From the NCBI GenBank assembly GCA_028698335.1, contig JAQVDP010000020.1, positions 1 through 64,000 on the forward strand: DNA of 64,000 nt. The letters are read 5' to 3'. Each line of letters starts with the position of its first letter. Positions within the stretch are counted from its first letter, which is position 1. Made by a program: the position numbers and the translations under genes. The notes under the pieces are model-generated. The model searched no databases. It worked only from the letters and a program-made list of their open reading frames with translations, and was not told the origin of the DNA. Positions 16,115-26,799 of the stretch are shown in pieces. Origin of the DNA: Nevskiales bacterium. Lineage in GTDB: Bacteria > Pseudomonadota > Gammaproteobacteria > Nevskiales > Nevskiaceae.

Positions 16115-18270
16115 TGACCGGCATCTCCGTCGGTCCCGGTGCCGCCGGCCTCACGTGCGGCTTTCCGGGCCTTGGCCGCGGCGATCGCGCGGGCGACGGG
16201 ATCCTCCGCATCGCTCACGCTCGCGGCCTGCGGCTCGGTTTGAGGGGGCGGGGCCTCGCCGGCAGCCGATCGGGCGGCCTTGCTGGCCTTGGCCGCGGCG
16301 ACGGCGCGTGCGACGGGGTCGCCGTCGTCGGACGAGGCAGAGTCCTGTGCGGACCGGGTGTCGGAGGGCGTTCCGGCTGCGGCGGCAGCGGTACGCGCCG
16401 CTTTCTTCGCCTTCGCGGCCGCGATGGCGCGCGCGACCGGGTCGTTGCCCGCGGCGTTGCCGGAGTCATTCTGGGCGGGCGCGTCGTCAGATGCGGGCGC
16501 GGTGGCGCGAGCCGCCTTCCTGGCCTTTGCCGCGGCCACGGCGCGCGCGACCGGATCCTCGTTGGCACCGGCTTGCGGCGGAGCTGCCGTGTCGGTCGGC
16601 GCCGGTGCGGTGTCGGCGGTCCTGGCGGTTGCCTTTCTGGCCTTGGCGGCGGCAATCGCGCGCGCGACCGGATCATCCCCCGCGGTCTGCGTCGCGGGCG
16701 GGACGGTGGGTGCGGCCTTCCTGGCCTTGGCCGCGGCGATGGCACGGGCGACCGGGTCGGTGGTCTCGGCGGGCTCAGCTTCACCGGCGGTGGCCTTGCG
16801 GGCGGCGGCCAACTGGGCCTTGCGGCGGGCGCGGGCTTCTTCCTTGGCGCGTTCCTCGCGCTCGAGACGGGCGATGCGGGCCTCGTGCCGTTCGCGTGCC
16901 GCGTCGGCCTTGCGCTTCTCGCGTTGCTGGGTCCAGATCTCGGTCTTGGCGTGGCGGTAGTACTGCACCAGCGGAATGTGGCTCGGGCAGACCTGCGCGC
17001 AGCAGCCGCACTCGATGCAGTCGAACAGGTGATAGGCCTCGGCCTGCGCATATTCGCGGCCGCGGGCGTGCCAGTAGAGCTGCTGCGGCAGCAGGCGCGC
17101 GGGGCAGACTTCCGCGCACTCACCGCAACGGATGCAGGGCATTGCGTCCTGTGGCGGCGCGATGTCGCGATCGGTCGCCACCAGGATGCAGTTGGTCGCC
17201 TTGGTGACCGGAACCTCGTCGCCACAGACGGTGTGTCCCATCATCGGCCCGCCCATGATCAGCTGGTGCGTGCCGTCGACGTAGCCGCCGGCCTGCTCGA
17301 TCAGGAAGCCGAACGGGGTGCCCAGTCTTGCCTCGTAGTTGCGCGGCTGCGCAACGCCGTAGCCGGTCACCGTGACCACCCGCGAAATCAGCGGGCGTCC
17401 GTGGACGATGGCGTCCCAGACCGCCGCGGCGGTCGCGACGTTGTACGGCACCATCCCCAGGTCCAGCGACAAGCCCTCACTGGGGATCTCCTGGCCGGTG
17501 AGGGTCTGGATCAGCTGCTTCGAACCGCCTTGCGGGTAACGGGTCGGTACCGGCACGATCTCGACCCGCGCCTCGGCGCGTGCGGCCTGCTGCAGGGCGG
17601 TGATGGCGTCGGGCTTGTTGTCCTCGATGCCGATCATGCAGCGCTGCGCGTTCAGCGCGTGCAGGATCAACTGCGCGCCATGGACGATGTCGAGCGCGCG
17701 TTCCTGCATCAGCAGGTCGTCGCAGGTGATGTACGGCTCGCACTCGGCGCCATTGAGGACCAGCAGGTCCACCGGCTTGCCCGGGTTGAGCTTGATGAAG
17801 CTGGGAAAGGCGGCGCCGCCGAGCCCGGCGATGCCCGCTGCGCGCACGCGTTCGCGGATCGTCTCCGGCGACAGCGCGCGCCAGTCGTCTCCTGCCGCGG
17901 GCCACTCCGGCTCGGGCAGGGCGGCATCGCGGCCGTCGCTGTCCAGGACGATACACGGCGCGCTCAGGCCGGACGGATGCGGAATAGGGCGGGACTCGAT
18001 CGCGGCGATGGTCCCCGACGTCGTCGCGTGCACCGGCAGTGAGACGTATCCCTCCGCGCGGGCAATGGTCTGGCCTCGGTAGACGTAGTCGCCGGGTCTG
18101 ACGCAGGGCTTGGCCGGCGCGCCGGCGTGCTGCGACAGCGGCAGGATCAGCTGCGGCGGAATCGGCGCCCGCTCGATCGGCGCGCGGGTCGACAGATCCT
18201 TGCGGTAGTCGAGCTTGAGTCCGCCGAAGAAATCGAACAGGCGGAACGGGGCGGTGAGGACGCCGCTCAT
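16111..18270 (-). CDS. rnfC: Rnf electron transport complex subunit RnfC, repeat-extended
   Basis: A 719-residue peripheral subunit that accepts electrons from NADH/ferredoxin. The N-terminal part has the flavin/NADH-binding segments ([32 protein letters not shown]). Two [4Fe-4S] motifs follow ([12 protein letters not shown] and [12 protein letters not shown], near residues 370-420), then a long basic, alanine-rich coiled segment. The last 210 residues hold six near-identical repeats of the form [16 protein letters not shown]. Such repeats are known in proteobacterial RsxC, but six spaced by Ala/Pro/Thr linkers is a long version. The gene overlaps rnfB and rnfD by 4 bp. Confidence 0.94.
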   Translation of the reverse strand: MSGVLTAPFRLFDFFGGLKLDYRKDLSTRAPIERAPIPPQLILPLSQHAGAPAKPCVRPGDYVYRGQTIARAEGYVSLPVHATTSGTIAAIESRPIPHPSGLSAPCIVLDSDGRDAALPEPEWPAAGDDWRALSPETIRERVRAAGIAGLGGAAFPSFIKLNPGKPVDLLVLNGAECEPYITCDDLLMQERALDIVHGAQLILHALNAQRCMIGIEDNKPDAITALQQAARAEARVEIVPVPTRYPQGGSKQLIQTLTGQEIPSEGLSLDLGMVPYNVATAAAVWDAIVHGRPLISRVVTVTGYGVAQPRNYEARLGTPFGFLIEQAGGYVDGTHQLIMGGPMMGHTVCGDEVPVTKATNCILVATDRDIAPPQDAMPCIRCGECAEVCPARLLPQQLYWHARGREYAQAEAYHLFDCIECGCCAQVCPSHIPLVQYYRHAKTEIWTQQREKRKADAARERHEARIARLEREERAKEEARARRKAQLAAARKATAGEAEPAETTDPVARAIAAAKARKAAPTVPPATQTAGDDPVARAIAAAKARKATARTADTAPAPTDTAAPPQAGANEDPVARAVAAAKARKAARATAPASDDAPAQNDSGNAAGNDPVARAIAAAKAKKAARTAAAAAGTPSDTRSAQDSASSDDGDPVARAVAAAKASKAARSAAGEAPPPQTEPQAASVSDAEDPVARAIAAAKARKAAREAGGTGTDGDAGQ
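16150..16758 (-). repeat. Six in-frame DPVARA(I/V)AAAKA repeats in rnfC
   Basis: Six copies of a conserved block of about 16 codons ([16 protein letters not shown] with I/V, R/K/S variation) are separated by variable linkers rich in Ala, Thr, Pro, Gly and Asp. Block codons are strongly conserved while linkers differ in length (about 10-26 codons), indicating selection on the helical blocks rather than recent slippage. Confidence 0.9.
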
Positions 18271-18833
18271 GCGACCTGCCTCTCTTCGGCTTCGCGCTCG
18301 TCACCGGGCAGCGGCCACACCCAGGTGCGGGCGGTCGCGCCGACCGGTCGCATGTCGATGCAGTCGACCGGGCAGGGCTCGATGCACAGCTCGCAGCCGG
18401 TGCATTCAGCGGCGATCACGGTATGCATCTGCTGGGCGGCGCCGAGGATCGCGTCGACGGGGCAGGCCTGGATGCACTTGGTGCAGCCGATGCAGACGTT
18501 CTCGTCGATCACCGCAACCGTGGGTTCGGTCTTGGCGACGCCGTTGTCCGGATTGATCGGTTTGGGTTCGACCCCGAGCAGTTCGGCGAGCTTGACCACA
18601 CCGTCCTCACCGCCCGGCGGGCACTGATTGATGTCCGCCTCGCCAGCGGCGATGGCGGTGGCGTAGGGCCGGCAACCGGCGAAGCCGCATTGGCCGCACT
18701 GCGTCTGCGGCAGGATGTGGTCGATCTGGTCGACCAGCGGATCGCCCTCGACCCTGAACCGGATCGACGCGTAGCCGAGGGCCAGGCCGAATACGGCCGC
18801 CAGCAGTGCCAGCGCGACGATTGCGGAAACCAC
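18267..18833 (-). CDS. rnfB: Rnf electron transport complex subunit RnfB
   Basis: A 188-residue ferredoxin-like subunit. An N-terminal anchor helix is followed by a four-cysteine Fe-S domain ([10 protein letters not shown] ... CPPGG, near residues 50-82) and two [4Fe-4S] motifs ([24 protein letters not shown]). The start is GTG at 18833, only 6 nt after the distal copy of the rnfA tail (18840). This suggests the ancestral rnfA ended right before rnfB, like the other overlapping junctions of the operon. Confidence 0.93.
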   Translation of the reverse strand: MVSAIVALALLAAVFGLALGYASIRFRVEGDPLVDQIDHILPQTQCGQCGFAGCRPYATAIAAGEADINQCPPGGEDGVVKLAELLGVEPKPINPDNGVAKTEPTVAVIDENVCIGCTKCIQACPVDAILGAAQQMHTVIAAECTGCELCIEPCPVDCIDMRPVGATARTWVWPLPGDEREAEERQVA

Positions 18834-18839
18834 GGCCGT

Positions 18840-19058
18840 TCAATCCAGTCCGGAAAAGCCCATGAAGGCGAGGGACATACCGACGCGAGCATGGGAGCAG
18901 GGGCCCCACGCAGTGGGGATGCGGATGGTGCGAGTCGTCGGGATCATGTCCCGGCTCAGCCCCGAAAAGCCCATGAAGGCGAGGGACATACCGACGCGAG
19001 CATGGGAGCAGGGCCCCCACGCAGTGGGGATGCAGATGGTGCGAGTCGTCGGGATCAT
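18840..19058 (-). CDS. Possible 72-residue peptide encoded by the rnfA tail array
   Basis: The open frame begins with ATG 3 nt after the rnfA stop, in the same frame, and runs through both 111-bp units to a TGA 6 nt before rnfB. It encodes two copies of a 37-residue block ending in [11 protein letters not shown], the RnfA C-terminus. No homology outside the repeat is evident. It could be a by-product. It could also keep ribosomes moving to rnfB and preserve coupling after the array formed. Whether it is translated is unknown. Confidence 0.3.
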   Translation of the reverse strand: MIPTTRTICIPTAWGPCSHARVGMSLAFMGFSGLSRDMIPTTRTIRIPTAWGPCSHARVGMSLAFMGFSGLD

Positions 19059-19074
19059 GTCCTAGTCCAGCCCC
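18853..19074 (-). repeat. Tandem 111-bp gene-tail repeat (two units) between rnfA and rnfB
   Basis: Two units, 18853-18963 and 18964-19074, differ at about six positions. Each holds a copy of the last 33-36 bp of rnfA plus a core. On the minus strand the core reads CGACTCGC, a spacer, ATCCCCAC-TGC-GTGGGG (hairpins 18904-18918 and 19015-19029), GGGCCCT or GGCCCCT, a spacer, then GCTCGC. The unit nearest rnfA has the GGGGGCCC variant and the distal one GGGGCCCC, the same order as in the dcd array. The unit length is 37 codons and no stop occurs in the rnfA frame apart from the one ending rnfA. Confidence 0.93.
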
Positions 19075-19637
19075 GAAAAGCCCATGAAGGCGAGGGACAT
19101 GATCCCCGCCGTCACCAGCGCGATCGGCGCGCCCTTGAACGCGGACGGCACGTCGGCGACGGCGAGGCGTTCGCGGATGCCGGCGAACAGCAGCAGGACC
19201 AGCGAGAAGCCGAGCCCGGCGCCGAGTCCGGTCAGCAGTGATTCCATGAAGCCCTGCGCCTGGCGCACGTTGAGCAGCGCAACGCCAAGCACGATGCAGT
19301 TGGAGGTGATCAGCGGCAGATAGATTCCGAGGACCTGATACAGCAGCGGGCTGGTCTTGTGCACCACCATCTCGACCAGCTGCACCGCGGCGGCGATCAC
19401 CAGAATGAAGCTGACCGTCTGCAGATAGCCCAGGCCCAGCGGCTGCAGCACATAGGTATTGACCAGATAGGTCGCTACCGCGGTCAGCGTCAGTACGAAG
19501 GTCGTGGCCAGTGCCAGGCCGCCCGAGGTTTCGACCTTCTTGGAGGTTCCCATGAAGGGGCACAGGCCCAGGAACTGGACCAGCACGAAGTTGTGGACCA
19601 GGACGGCGCCGACCAGGATGAGCAGATAGTCCGTCAT
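19062..19637 (-). CDS. rnfA: Rnf electron transport complex subunit RnfA
   Basis: A 191-residue, six-helix inner-membrane subunit with [16 protein letters not shown] near the N-terminus and [16 protein letters not shown] near residue 115; the C-terminus [12 protein letters not shown] is natural for the family. First gene of rnfABCDGE-nth. The gap upstream to metG (19638-19844) must hold its promoter; it contains a short TGCGG/CCGCA hairpin behind metG but no clear -35/-10. The last codons are duplicated downstream in a tandem array, leaving 228 bp to rnfB where the other junctions overlap by 4 bp. Confidence 0.95.
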   Translation of the reverse strand: MTDYLLILVGAVLVHNFVLVQFLGLCPFMGTSKKVETSGGLALATTFVLTLTAVATYLVNTYVLQPLGLGYLQTVSFILVIAAAVQLVEMVVHKTSPLLYQVLGIYLPLITSNCIVLGVALLNVRQAQGFMESLLTGLGAGLGFSLVLLLFAGIRERLAVADVPSAFKGAPIALVTAGIMSLAFMGFSGLD

Positions 19638-19844
19638 GCGTGTCCGTCAGATGCTGCGTCGGGGTGGATGGCGACGGCAAGCCCGGGTCGGGGCGTGCAG
19701 GCGCCCCCGCGCACGCAGTGCCGTGCGTTCCGGTTGATATGCGTTGTTGCGCCCGACAATTCGTCCGTATCCCTTCAAAGGGCCCCAAAAGAGCCATTGT
19801 GCAGCGCGCGACCTGCGGAAAAACCGCACAAACGGCTTAGGCGG

Positions 19845-21893
19845 TCACTTCACCCGCATGCCGGGCGTGGCGCCGTCGTCCGGCGACAACAGGAAGGGAC
19901 CGCCTTCCTCGCCGCTGGCCGCCAGGACCATGCCCTCGGACATGCCGAACTTCATCTTGCGTGGAGCCAGATTGGCCACCATCACCGTCAGCCGTCCGAT
20001 CAGCCGTTCCGGCGCGTATGCCGACTTGATGCCGGCGAACACCTGCCGCGTACCCAGTTCGCCGACGTCGAGCTGCAGTCGCAGCAGCTTGTCGGCACCC
20101 TCGACCAGACCGGCATCGGCGATGCGCGCGATGCGCAGATCGACCTTGCCGAAGTCGCCGATGCCGATCACGTCGGCGGCGCCTTCGGAATCCTGACGCT
20201 TCGCCCTGTCGTCCGCCTTCGCCGCTTTCGGCGCGGGCGTCACCGCAGGGGCTTCCGGAGCCGCCTCCTGCGCCAGCATCGCGTCGATCGCTGAACGTTC
20301 CACGCGCGTCGCCAGCGCCTGATAGTGCTGGATAGGATGGTCGAGCAGCGGCTTGCCGGCATCGACCCAGGTCAATGCGTCGATATTCAGGAATGCCTCG
20401 ACCTGTGCGCTGACGCGCGGCAGGATCGGCTTGAGATAGACGGTGAGCTGGCGGAACAGGTTGATGAACGTGGTGCACACCTTGTGCAGCTGTTCGCTCT
20501 GCTCCGGATCCTTGGCCAGCACCCAGGGCGCGAGCTTCTGGATCTCGGCATTGGCATCGTCGGCCATCAGCATGATCTCGCGCACCGCGGCGGCATATTC
20601 GCCCTGGTCGTAGAGCTTCTGCAGATTGGCCGCCTCGGCGGCGAAGTCGTCGAACAACTGGCGGTCGTGCAGCTCGGCGGCGAGGCGGCCGCCGAAGCGC
20701 TTCTCGATGAAGCCGGCGCAGCGGCTGGCGATGTTGACGTACTTGCCGACCAGATCGCTGTTGATGCGGGCCGCGAAGTCATCGAGGTTCAGGTCGAGAT
20801 CATCGACGCCGGCGCCGAGCTTCGCTGCGAAGTAGTAGCGCAGGTACTCGGGGTTGAGGTGGTCGAGATAGCTGCGCGCACGGATGAAGGTGCCGCGCGA
20901 CTTCGACATCTTGGCGCCGTTGATGGTCAGGTAACCGTTGACGTGCAGGCGGGTGGGCGCGCGGAAATCGGCGCCATGCAGCATCGCCGGCCAGAACAGG
21001 CCGTGGAAATTGACGATGTCCTTGCCGATGAAATGGTGCAGTTCGGTGTCCGCGCCGGCGTTCCAGAAGGCGTCGAAATCGGCGCGGCCGGCCGTGCTCA
21101 GCGCACGGAACGAGGCCATGTAGCCGATCGGCGCATCGAGCCAGACGTAGAAGAACTTGCCCGGCGCGCCCGGGATCTCGAAGCCGAAATACGGCGCATC
21201 CCGCGAGATGTCCCAGTCCTTGAGGCCGGCGTCGAACCATTCGCGCAGCTTGGCCTTGACCGACGGGTGGGCGACATTGCCGTCCAGCCATTCCTGCAGG
21301 AAGGCCTGGAACTTCGAGACCTCGAAGAAGAAGTGCTCGGATTCCTTGAGCACCGGCTCGGCGCCGGAGACGACCGAGCGCGGATTCTTCAGGTCGGTCG
21401 GCGCGTATGCGGCGCCGCAGACCTCGCAGTTGTCGCCGTACTGGTCGGCGGCACCGCATTTCGGGCACTCGCCCTTGATATAGCGGTCCGGCAGGAACAT
21501 CTCCTTGCTCGGATCGTAGAGCTGGCGGATGGTCCGCCGGGCGATGGCCCCCTTCGCGTCCAGCCGCTGGTAGATCAGCTCGGCCATCTCGCGATTCTCG
21601 GGCGAATGGGTCGAGTGGTAGTGATCGAAGGCGACGCCGAAGTCGCCGAAGTCCTGTTCGTGCGCGGAGCGGATCCCGGCGATGAAGGCCTCCGGCGCCT
21701 GCCCGGCCTTCTCCGCGGCCAGCATGATCGGAGTGCCGTGCGCATCGTCGGCGCAGACGTAGTGGACCTGATGCCCGTTGAGCCGCTGGAACCGGACCCA
21801 GATGTCGGCCTGCACGTATCCCACCATGTGGCCGAGATGAATCGGGCCATTGGCGTAGGGGAGGGCATTGGTGACCAGAATCTTGCGCGACAT
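19845..21893 (-). CDS. metG: Methionyl-tRNA synthetase
   Basis: A class I aminoacyl-tRNA synthetase charging tRNA-Met (682 residues, the long type with a C-terminal dimerisation/tRNA-binding domain). The HIGH-type motif HLGH is at residues 19-22 and KMSKSRG near 330. The zinc knuckle is [18 protein letters not shown] near 145. The Trbp111-like C-terminal domain starts near 580 ([16 protein letters not shown]) after an Ala/Glu/Lys-rich linker. It is transcribed away from the subtilase genes; apbC, often its direct neighbour in gammaproteobacteria, lies 3.2 kb away behind two inserted peptidase genes. Confidence 0.97.
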   Translation of the reverse strand: MSRKILVTNALPYANGPIHLGHMVGYVQADIWVRFQRLNGHQVHYVCADDAHGTPIMLAAEKAGQAPEAFIAGIRSAHEQDFGDFGVAFDHYHSTHSPENREMAELIYQRLDAKGAIARRTIRQLYDPSKEMFLPDRYIKGECPKCGAADQYGDNCEVCGAAYAPTDLKNPRSVVSGAEPVLKESEHFFFEVSKFQAFLQEWLDGNVAHPSVKAKLREWFDAGLKDWDISRDAPYFGFEIPGAPGKFFYVWLDAPIGYMASFRALSTAGRADFDAFWNAGADTELHHFIGKDIVNFHGLFWPAMLHGADFRAPTRLHVNGYLTINGAKMSKSRGTFIRARSYLDHLNPEYLRYYFAAKLGAGVDDLDLNLDDFAARINSDLVGKYVNIASRCAGFIEKRFGGRLAAELHDRQLFDDFAAEAANLQKLYDQGEYAAAVREIMLMADDANAEIQKLAPWVLAKDPEQSEQLHKVCTTFINLFRQLTVYLKPILPRVSAQVEAFLNIDALTWVDAGKPLLDHPIQHYQALATRVERSAIDAMLAQEAAPEAPAVTPAPKAAKADDRAKRQDSEGAADVIGIGDFGKVDLRIARIADAGLVEGADKLLRLQLDVGELGTRQVFAGIKSAYAPERLIGRLTVMVANLAPRKMKFGMSEGMVLAASGEEGGPFLLSPDDGATPGMRVK

Positions 21894-22058
21894 GTCGGGA
21901 ACGGGGGATCTGATGGCGTGGGCGCGAATTATTGCATGGGCACCGGATGCGATGAGGCTGCGAATCCCCCGGGGCGGCTGCGAATGTGGTGGTTGTGCGG
22001 CATCGGCTCCGTCATCCGGCGGTCACCCGGCTGAGGGCTTTGAGCAGGGTATTGCGCA

Positions 22059-22112
22059 CGACAAATAGGGGAAATTTCCTACACATTGCGTCAGTTTTGT
22101 CGCAACATGTTG
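22059..22112. promoter_or_regulatory. Palindrome-rich region upstream of the first subtilase
   Basis: Within the 288-bp gap between metG and the peptidase gene are CGACAAA (22059-22065) paired with TTTGTCG (22097-22103), the palindrome GGAAATTTCC (22070-22079), the arms TTGCG/CGCAA and the palindrome CAACATGTTG (22103-22112). The cluster is a plausible operator/promoter region for the divergent genes. No specific regulator can be named. Confidence 0.35.
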
Positions 22113-22181
22113 TGCGGCCGGCGCCATTGGTGGGCCGGCAGTACAAGAAATCGCGCTGAGCGCGGGTTGGGGTGGACGGAA

Positions 22182-23483
22182 ATGACGCAGGTTGGGCAAA
22201 GGGCGCTGCGGGCGCTCAGGAGCGGTTTGCGGCTGCTGTGTGCCGCGGTTCCGATGGCGGTGGCACCGGTGATCGCGACTGCCGGATTGACGGCGGGCGA
22301 CCCGATTCCGGACCGGTACATCGTCGTGTTCGACGATGCGGCGGTGCTGGACGAAGCCGGTGGTGGCGATGTCGAGGCGGTGGCGCGCGGCCTGTTGACG
22401 AAGGTCGGCGGTGGCACCCTGCTGGCGACGTACGCGCACGCGCTGTCGGGATTCGCGGCACGCATGTCCGCGCAGCAGGCCGCGTTGCTGGAGACCCTCG
22501 CGCCGGTCGCCTACGTCGAGCAGGACCGCTGGGTCGAGGCGACCGGGGCCCAGTCGTATCCGAACTGGGGGCTCGACCGCATCGACCAGCGCGACCTGCC
22601 GCTGGACTACGTCTATCGCTATCCGAACCAGGGCGGTGGCGTGCACCTGTATGTGCTCGACACCGGCCTGCGCGCGACGCATTCCGAGTTCGGCCGGCGG
22701 GTCGGTGACGGTCGCAACTACGCGCCGAACGACGATGGCGTCATCGGCGGCCTGTTGCCGGGCGGCATCGTCCCGTTGAATCTCGGCTCGTTCGACGGCG
22801 GGCTGGGCCTGTTCGCCGGCGACACCGACCCCTACGACACGACCGACTGCAACGGGCATGGAACGCATGTGGCGGGGATTGCCGCCGGCGCCCGCTACGG
22901 GGTCGCCAAATCGGCGACCGTGCACCCGGTTCGCGTGCTGGGGTGCAACGGGGGTGGCGCCGTGTCCGACGTGATTTCCGGGATCAACTGGGTCGCGGCC
23001 TATCGCCGGCTGCCGGCGGTTGCCAACATGTCGTTGAGCACGGCGATCTCGAGCGCCCTCGATCAGGCGGTGCAGAATGCCATCAATACCGGGGTGACCT
23101 TCGTCGTCGCGGCCGGCAACGCACTGTCGGATGCCTGCAATTCCTCGCCGGCGCGGGTGCCGGCCGCGATCACCGTGGCGGCCAGCACGCGGACCGATGC
23201 GCGCGACACCAGCTATTCGAACTATGGCAGTTGCGTCGACCTGTTTGCGCCGGGGACCGACATCCGCTCGGCTTGGAACACCGGTGACTCGGCGTCCAAC
23301 ACGCTCAGCGGCAGCTCGATGGCGGCGCCGCACGTTGCCGGTGCCGCCGCGCTGATCCTGGCCGAGCGTTCGGGGGCGACGCCGAGCCGTGTGTCCGCCG
23401 AGCTGCTCGGCAATGCGACCCGTAACCGGCTCGGCAACATCGGCACGGGATCTCCCAACGCCCTGTTGTACGTCGGCAACTGA
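22182..23483 (+). CDS. Secreted S8 family serine peptidase (proteinase K-like)
   Basis: A 433-residue subtilase. The signal sequence is followed by an inhibitor-I9 propeptide (DRYIVVFDDA near residue 47) and a proteinase K-type catalytic domain. The triad is visible: Asp in LYVLDTGLRATHSEF, His in [12 protein letters not shown], Ser in [16 protein letters not shown], with the oxyanion Asn in FVVAAGN. The predicted location is extracellular or periplasmic, with the propeptide removed by self-cleavage. The ATG at 22182 (MTQVGQRALR) is used; the frame reaches 22086 without a better site. It is paralogous to the next gene throughout and differs mainly by an insertion before the histidine motif and a shorter C-terminus. 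Confidence 0.92.
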   Translation: MTQVGQRALRALRSGLRLLCAAVPMAVAPVIATAGLTAGDPIPDRYIVVFDDAAVLDEAGGGDVEAVARGLLTKVGGGTLLATYAHALSGFAARMSAQQAALLETLAPVAYVEQDRWVEATGAQSYPNWGLDRIDQRDLPLDYVYRYPNQGGGVHLYVLDTGLRATHSEFGRRVGDGRNYAPNDDGVIGGLLPGGIVPLNLGSFDGGLGLFAGDTDPYDTTDCNGHGTHVAGIAAGARYGVAKSATVHPVRVLGCNGGGAVSDVISGINWVAAYRRLPAVANMSLSTAISSALDQAVQNAINTGVTFVVAAGNALSDACNSSPARVPAAITVAASTRTDARDTSYSNYGSCVDLFAPGTDIRSAWNTGDSASNTLSGSSMAAPHVAGAAALILAERSGATPSRVSAELLGNATRNRLGNIGTGSPNALLYVGN

Positions 23484-23754
23484 AGCGCGCCGCAGCCCCA
23501 GGTGGGGCGACTCCGGCATCCGAATCCAGGCGCGGCAGGATCGGACAACCCCCCGTGAGGCCCTGCATGCGCATGATGTCGAAATGTAAGAAAAACACTT
23601 ATCAACGTGTAGGTCGATGATGTAACGAACGCCCGGAATGTGCATTTGCCTGCCTTGCCGGATGGCGACCCGCCGCGTGATTCGCTAGCGTCCGGGACGG
23701 CGGCCGCAGCCGCCGCACATCAGTCTCGAATCCTTGAATCCATTGGGGGGTTTC

Positions 23755-24972
23755 ATGTTCAAGATCAGGAAGGGCGCCAAGGCGTTTGCCGCCTTGTGGC
23801 TTGGGGTCTCGGTGTTTGCGGGGGCAGCTGACGCCGCCACCCCGATCCGTAATCAATACATTGTCGTGCTCGATGACGCCGCACTGGCGTCCGCGGGGCC
23901 GGTTCAGGGTCTGCGCGACCTGACGGCCAATCTGCTGACCCAGGTCGGCGGCGGGCAGTTGCTGGCGCAGTACGAGTACGCCCTGCGCGGCTTTGCGGTG
24001 CGCTTGTCGCCGGTGCAGGCCGAGGCACTCGCGCGGCTGCCGCTGGTCAAGCTGGTCGAGCAGGATCAGGTGGTCGAAGCCAGCGCCACCCAGTCGAACG
24101 CGACCTGGGGACTGGATCGCATCGATCAGCGCAACCTGCCGCTGGACAGCCAGTACAGCTATCCGAATCAGGCCGGCCAGGGGGTGACCGTATACGTCAT
24201 CGATACCGGTCTGAACGCGACGCATCAGGAGTTCACCGGGCGTGTCGGCGCCGGGCGCAACTTCGCGCCGAACAGCGGAGGTCTGCTGTGCACCCTGCTG
24301 GGTCTCGGATGCAGTACCGATCCGGCGAATACCACCGATTGCAACGGCCATGGCACGCATGTGTCCGGGACGGCGGTCGGCACGACCTACGGCGTCGCCA
24401 AGCAGGCGACGATCGTTCCGGTGCGCGTGCTCGGCTGTAACGGCAGCGGCTCGAATTCCGGCGTCATCGCCGGTGTCGACTGGGTTGCCGCCAATGCACA
24501 GCTGCCCGCGGTGGCGAACATGTCGCTCGGCGGCGGAGATTCCTCGGCGCTGGATCAGGCCGTCGAAAATGCGGTCGCCTCGGGTGTGACCTTCGTGGTC
24601 GCCGCCGGCAACGACAATGCCAACGCCTGCAGCGGCTCGCCGAACAAGGTTCCGGAAGCGATCACCGTCGGCGCGACCACCAGCAGCGACGCCCGTGCGT
24701 CGTACTCGAACTACGGCAGTTGCGTCGACCTGTTCGCGCCGGGTTCGAACATCACCTCGGCCTGGTACGACAGCAGCACCGCCACCGACACGATCAGCGG
24801 CACGTCGATGGCCAGCCCGCATGTCGCTGGCGCCGCGGCGCTGGTCCTGGGGGCGCAGCCGTCGGCAACGCCGCAGGATGTCACCGATGCGATCCTCGCG
24901 GATACGACGCTGGGCGTGCTCAGCGGAATCGGTTCGGGCTCGCCGAACGCATTGCTGCACGTCAGCCCCTGA
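23755..24972 (+). CDS. Secreted S8 family serine peptidase (paralogue of preceding gene)
   Basis: A 405-residue subtilase with a clean signal peptide ([20 protein letters not shown], cut near AGAADA), an I9 propeptide ([11 protein letters not shown]) and a catalytic domain. Asp is in [15 protein letters not shown], His in [11 protein letters not shown], Asn in FVVAAGN and Ser in [16 protein letters not shown]. Cysteine pairs (DCNGH ... GCNG, NACSG, SCVDLF) match its neighbour. The start at 23755 follows a G-run (GGGGGG) 4 nt upstream. The two genes are separated by 271 bp that is AT-rich at about 23575-23635, so each may have its own promoter. A strong terminator follows. Confidence 0.93.
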   Translation: MFKIRKGAKAFAALWLGVSVFAGAADAATPIRNQYIVVLDDAALASAGPVQGLRDLTANLLTQVGGGQLLAQYEYALRGFAVRLSPVQAEALARLPLVKLVEQDQVVEASATQSNATWGLDRIDQRNLPLDSQYSYPNQAGQGVTVYVIDTGLNATHQEFTGRVGAGRNFAPNSGGLLCTLLGLGCSTDPANTTDCNGHGTHVSGTAVGTTYGVAKQATIVPVRVLGCNGSGSNSGVIAGVDWVAANAQLPAVANMSLGGGDSSALDQAVENAVASGVTFVVAAGNDNANACSGSPNKVPEAITVGATTSSDARASYSNYGSCVDLFAPGSNITSAWYDSSTATDTISGTSMASPHVAGAAALVLGAQPSATPQDVTDAILADTTLGVLSGIGSGSPNALLHVSP

Positions 24973-24987
24973 TCGGGTCCGGCAAAT

Positions 24988-25019
24988 AAAAAAAAAGCGG
25001 GCTTCGGCCCGCTTTTTTT
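24988..25019. terminator. Rho-independent terminator
   Basis: An A-run, GCGGGC, loop TTCG, GCCCGC and then seven T residues, directly after the second subtilase. The flanking A and T runs make it potentially bidirectional. Confidence 0.95.
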
Positions 25020-25092
25020 GTGGGCGACGCCGCTGAGCGCGCCCCCCGGCGATGCTAGACTTTCGCGTCCGTTTGCCAGACGCCGTCCACCG

Positions 25093-26172
25093 ATGACCGT
25101 TACCCGAGAATCCCTGCTCGCCGCACTCGATCACTTTGTCGATCCGTTGATCGGCAAGGGCCTCGGCAGCGCCGGTGCGATCGTGCGCGCGGAGCTCGAC
25201 GGCGAGGCGGCGGTCGTGGAGCTCCGGCTGGGCTTTCCGGCCGCCGGCTACCGGGAGGACCTGATTGCGCGCCTGAGCGCGCATCTGGCCGGCGAACTCG
25301 GCCTGTCCGCCAGGATTTCGCTGGACTGGCGGATCGAGGCGCATGCCGTACAGAACAACCTCCAGCCGATGCCGCAGATCCGCAACATCATCGCCGTCGC
25401 CAGCGGCAAGGGCGGGGTGGGCAAGTCGACCGTCGCGGTGAATCTGGCGCTGGCGCTGCGCGCGGAGGGCGCGCGGGTCGGCATTCTCGACGCCGACATC
25501 TACGGGCCGAGCCAGCCGCGCATGCTCGGCAGCAGCGAGCGTCCGACCTCGCCGGACGGCAAGCTGATGAATCCGATCATCGCGCACGGCCTGCAGGCGA
25601 TGAGCATCGGGTTCCTGGTCGACGACGCCCAGCCGATGATCTGGCGTGGGCCGATGGTCACCCAGGCCCTGTCGCAGCTGCTCGGCGAGACCCGCTGGGA
25701 CGATCTCGACTATCTGGTCGTCGATCTGCCGCCGGGGACCGGCGACATCCAGCTGTCGCTGGCGCAGCGGATTCCGGTCAGCGGCGCGGTCATCGTCACC
25801 ACGCCGCAGGACATCGCCCTGCTCGACGCCCGCAAGGGGATGCAGATGTTCCGCAAGGTCGACGTGCCGGTGCTGGGCGTGGTCGAGAACATGGCCTGGC
25901 ATGTCTGTTCGAACTGCGGCCATCACGAGGCCATCTTCGGTGAGGGCGGCGGGGCGGCGCTGGCGCAGGAAGCCGGTGTCGAGCTGCTCGGACAGCTGCC
26001 GCTGGATCTGTCGATCCGCCAGCAGGCCGACAGCGGCCGACCGACCGTCGTGGCGGAACCCGAATCCGGGATCGCGCAGCGCTACCGCGAGATCGCGCGC
26101 CGGGCCGCGGCGCGACTGGCCTACGGTGTCGAGGCCCCGGCCTTTCCCAGCATCGAGATCAGCGACGACTGA
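25093..26172 (+). CDS. apbC: Iron-sulfur cluster carrier protein ApbC (Mrp)
   Basis: A 359-residue Mrp/NBP35-family P-loop ATPase that carries and transfers Fe-S clusters in the cytoplasm. The N-terminal MIP18/DUF59-type domain (residues 1-90) is followed by the deviant Walker A ASGKGGVGKSTVAVNLALAL near 102, VIVTTPQDIALLDARKG, and the cluster-binding CSNC motif near residue 274. The ATG at 25093 gives the normal N-terminus, although no strong ribosome site is visible. It lies 63 bp upstream of dcd on the same strand. Confidence 0.95.
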   Translation: MTVTRESLLAALDHFVDPLIGKGLGSAGAIVRAELDGEAAVVELRLGFPAAGYREDLIARLSAHLAGELGLSARISLDWRIEAHAVQNNLQPMPQIRNIIAVASGKGGVGKSTVAVNLALALRAEGARVGILDADIYGPSQPRMLGSSERPTSPDGKLMNPIIAHGLQAMSIGFLVDDAQPMIWRGPMVTQALSQLLGETRWDDLDYLVVDLPPGTGDIQLSLAQRIPVSGAVIVTTPQDIALLDARKGMQMFRKVDVPVLGVVENMAWHVCSNCGHHEAIFGEGGGAALAQEAGVELLGQLPLDLSIRQQADSGRPTVVAEPESGIAQRYREIARRAAARLAYGVEAPAFPSIEISDD

Positions 26173-26235
26173 AGTGGCGTCTCGTCCGCGAAGCAATCCT
26201 ATCCACCGACGCGTAATCTCCCAAGGACACGATCG

Positions 26236-26799
<564 letters not shown>

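Noticed and set aside
18904-19029. CCCCAC-TGC-GTGGGG (and CCCCGC-NNN-GCGGGG at dcd) hairpins looked like type I CRISPR repeats
   Set aside because: The repeated unit is 111-144 bp and nearly identical throughout, including the gene tail; there are no unique spacers of constant length and no cas genes in the window.
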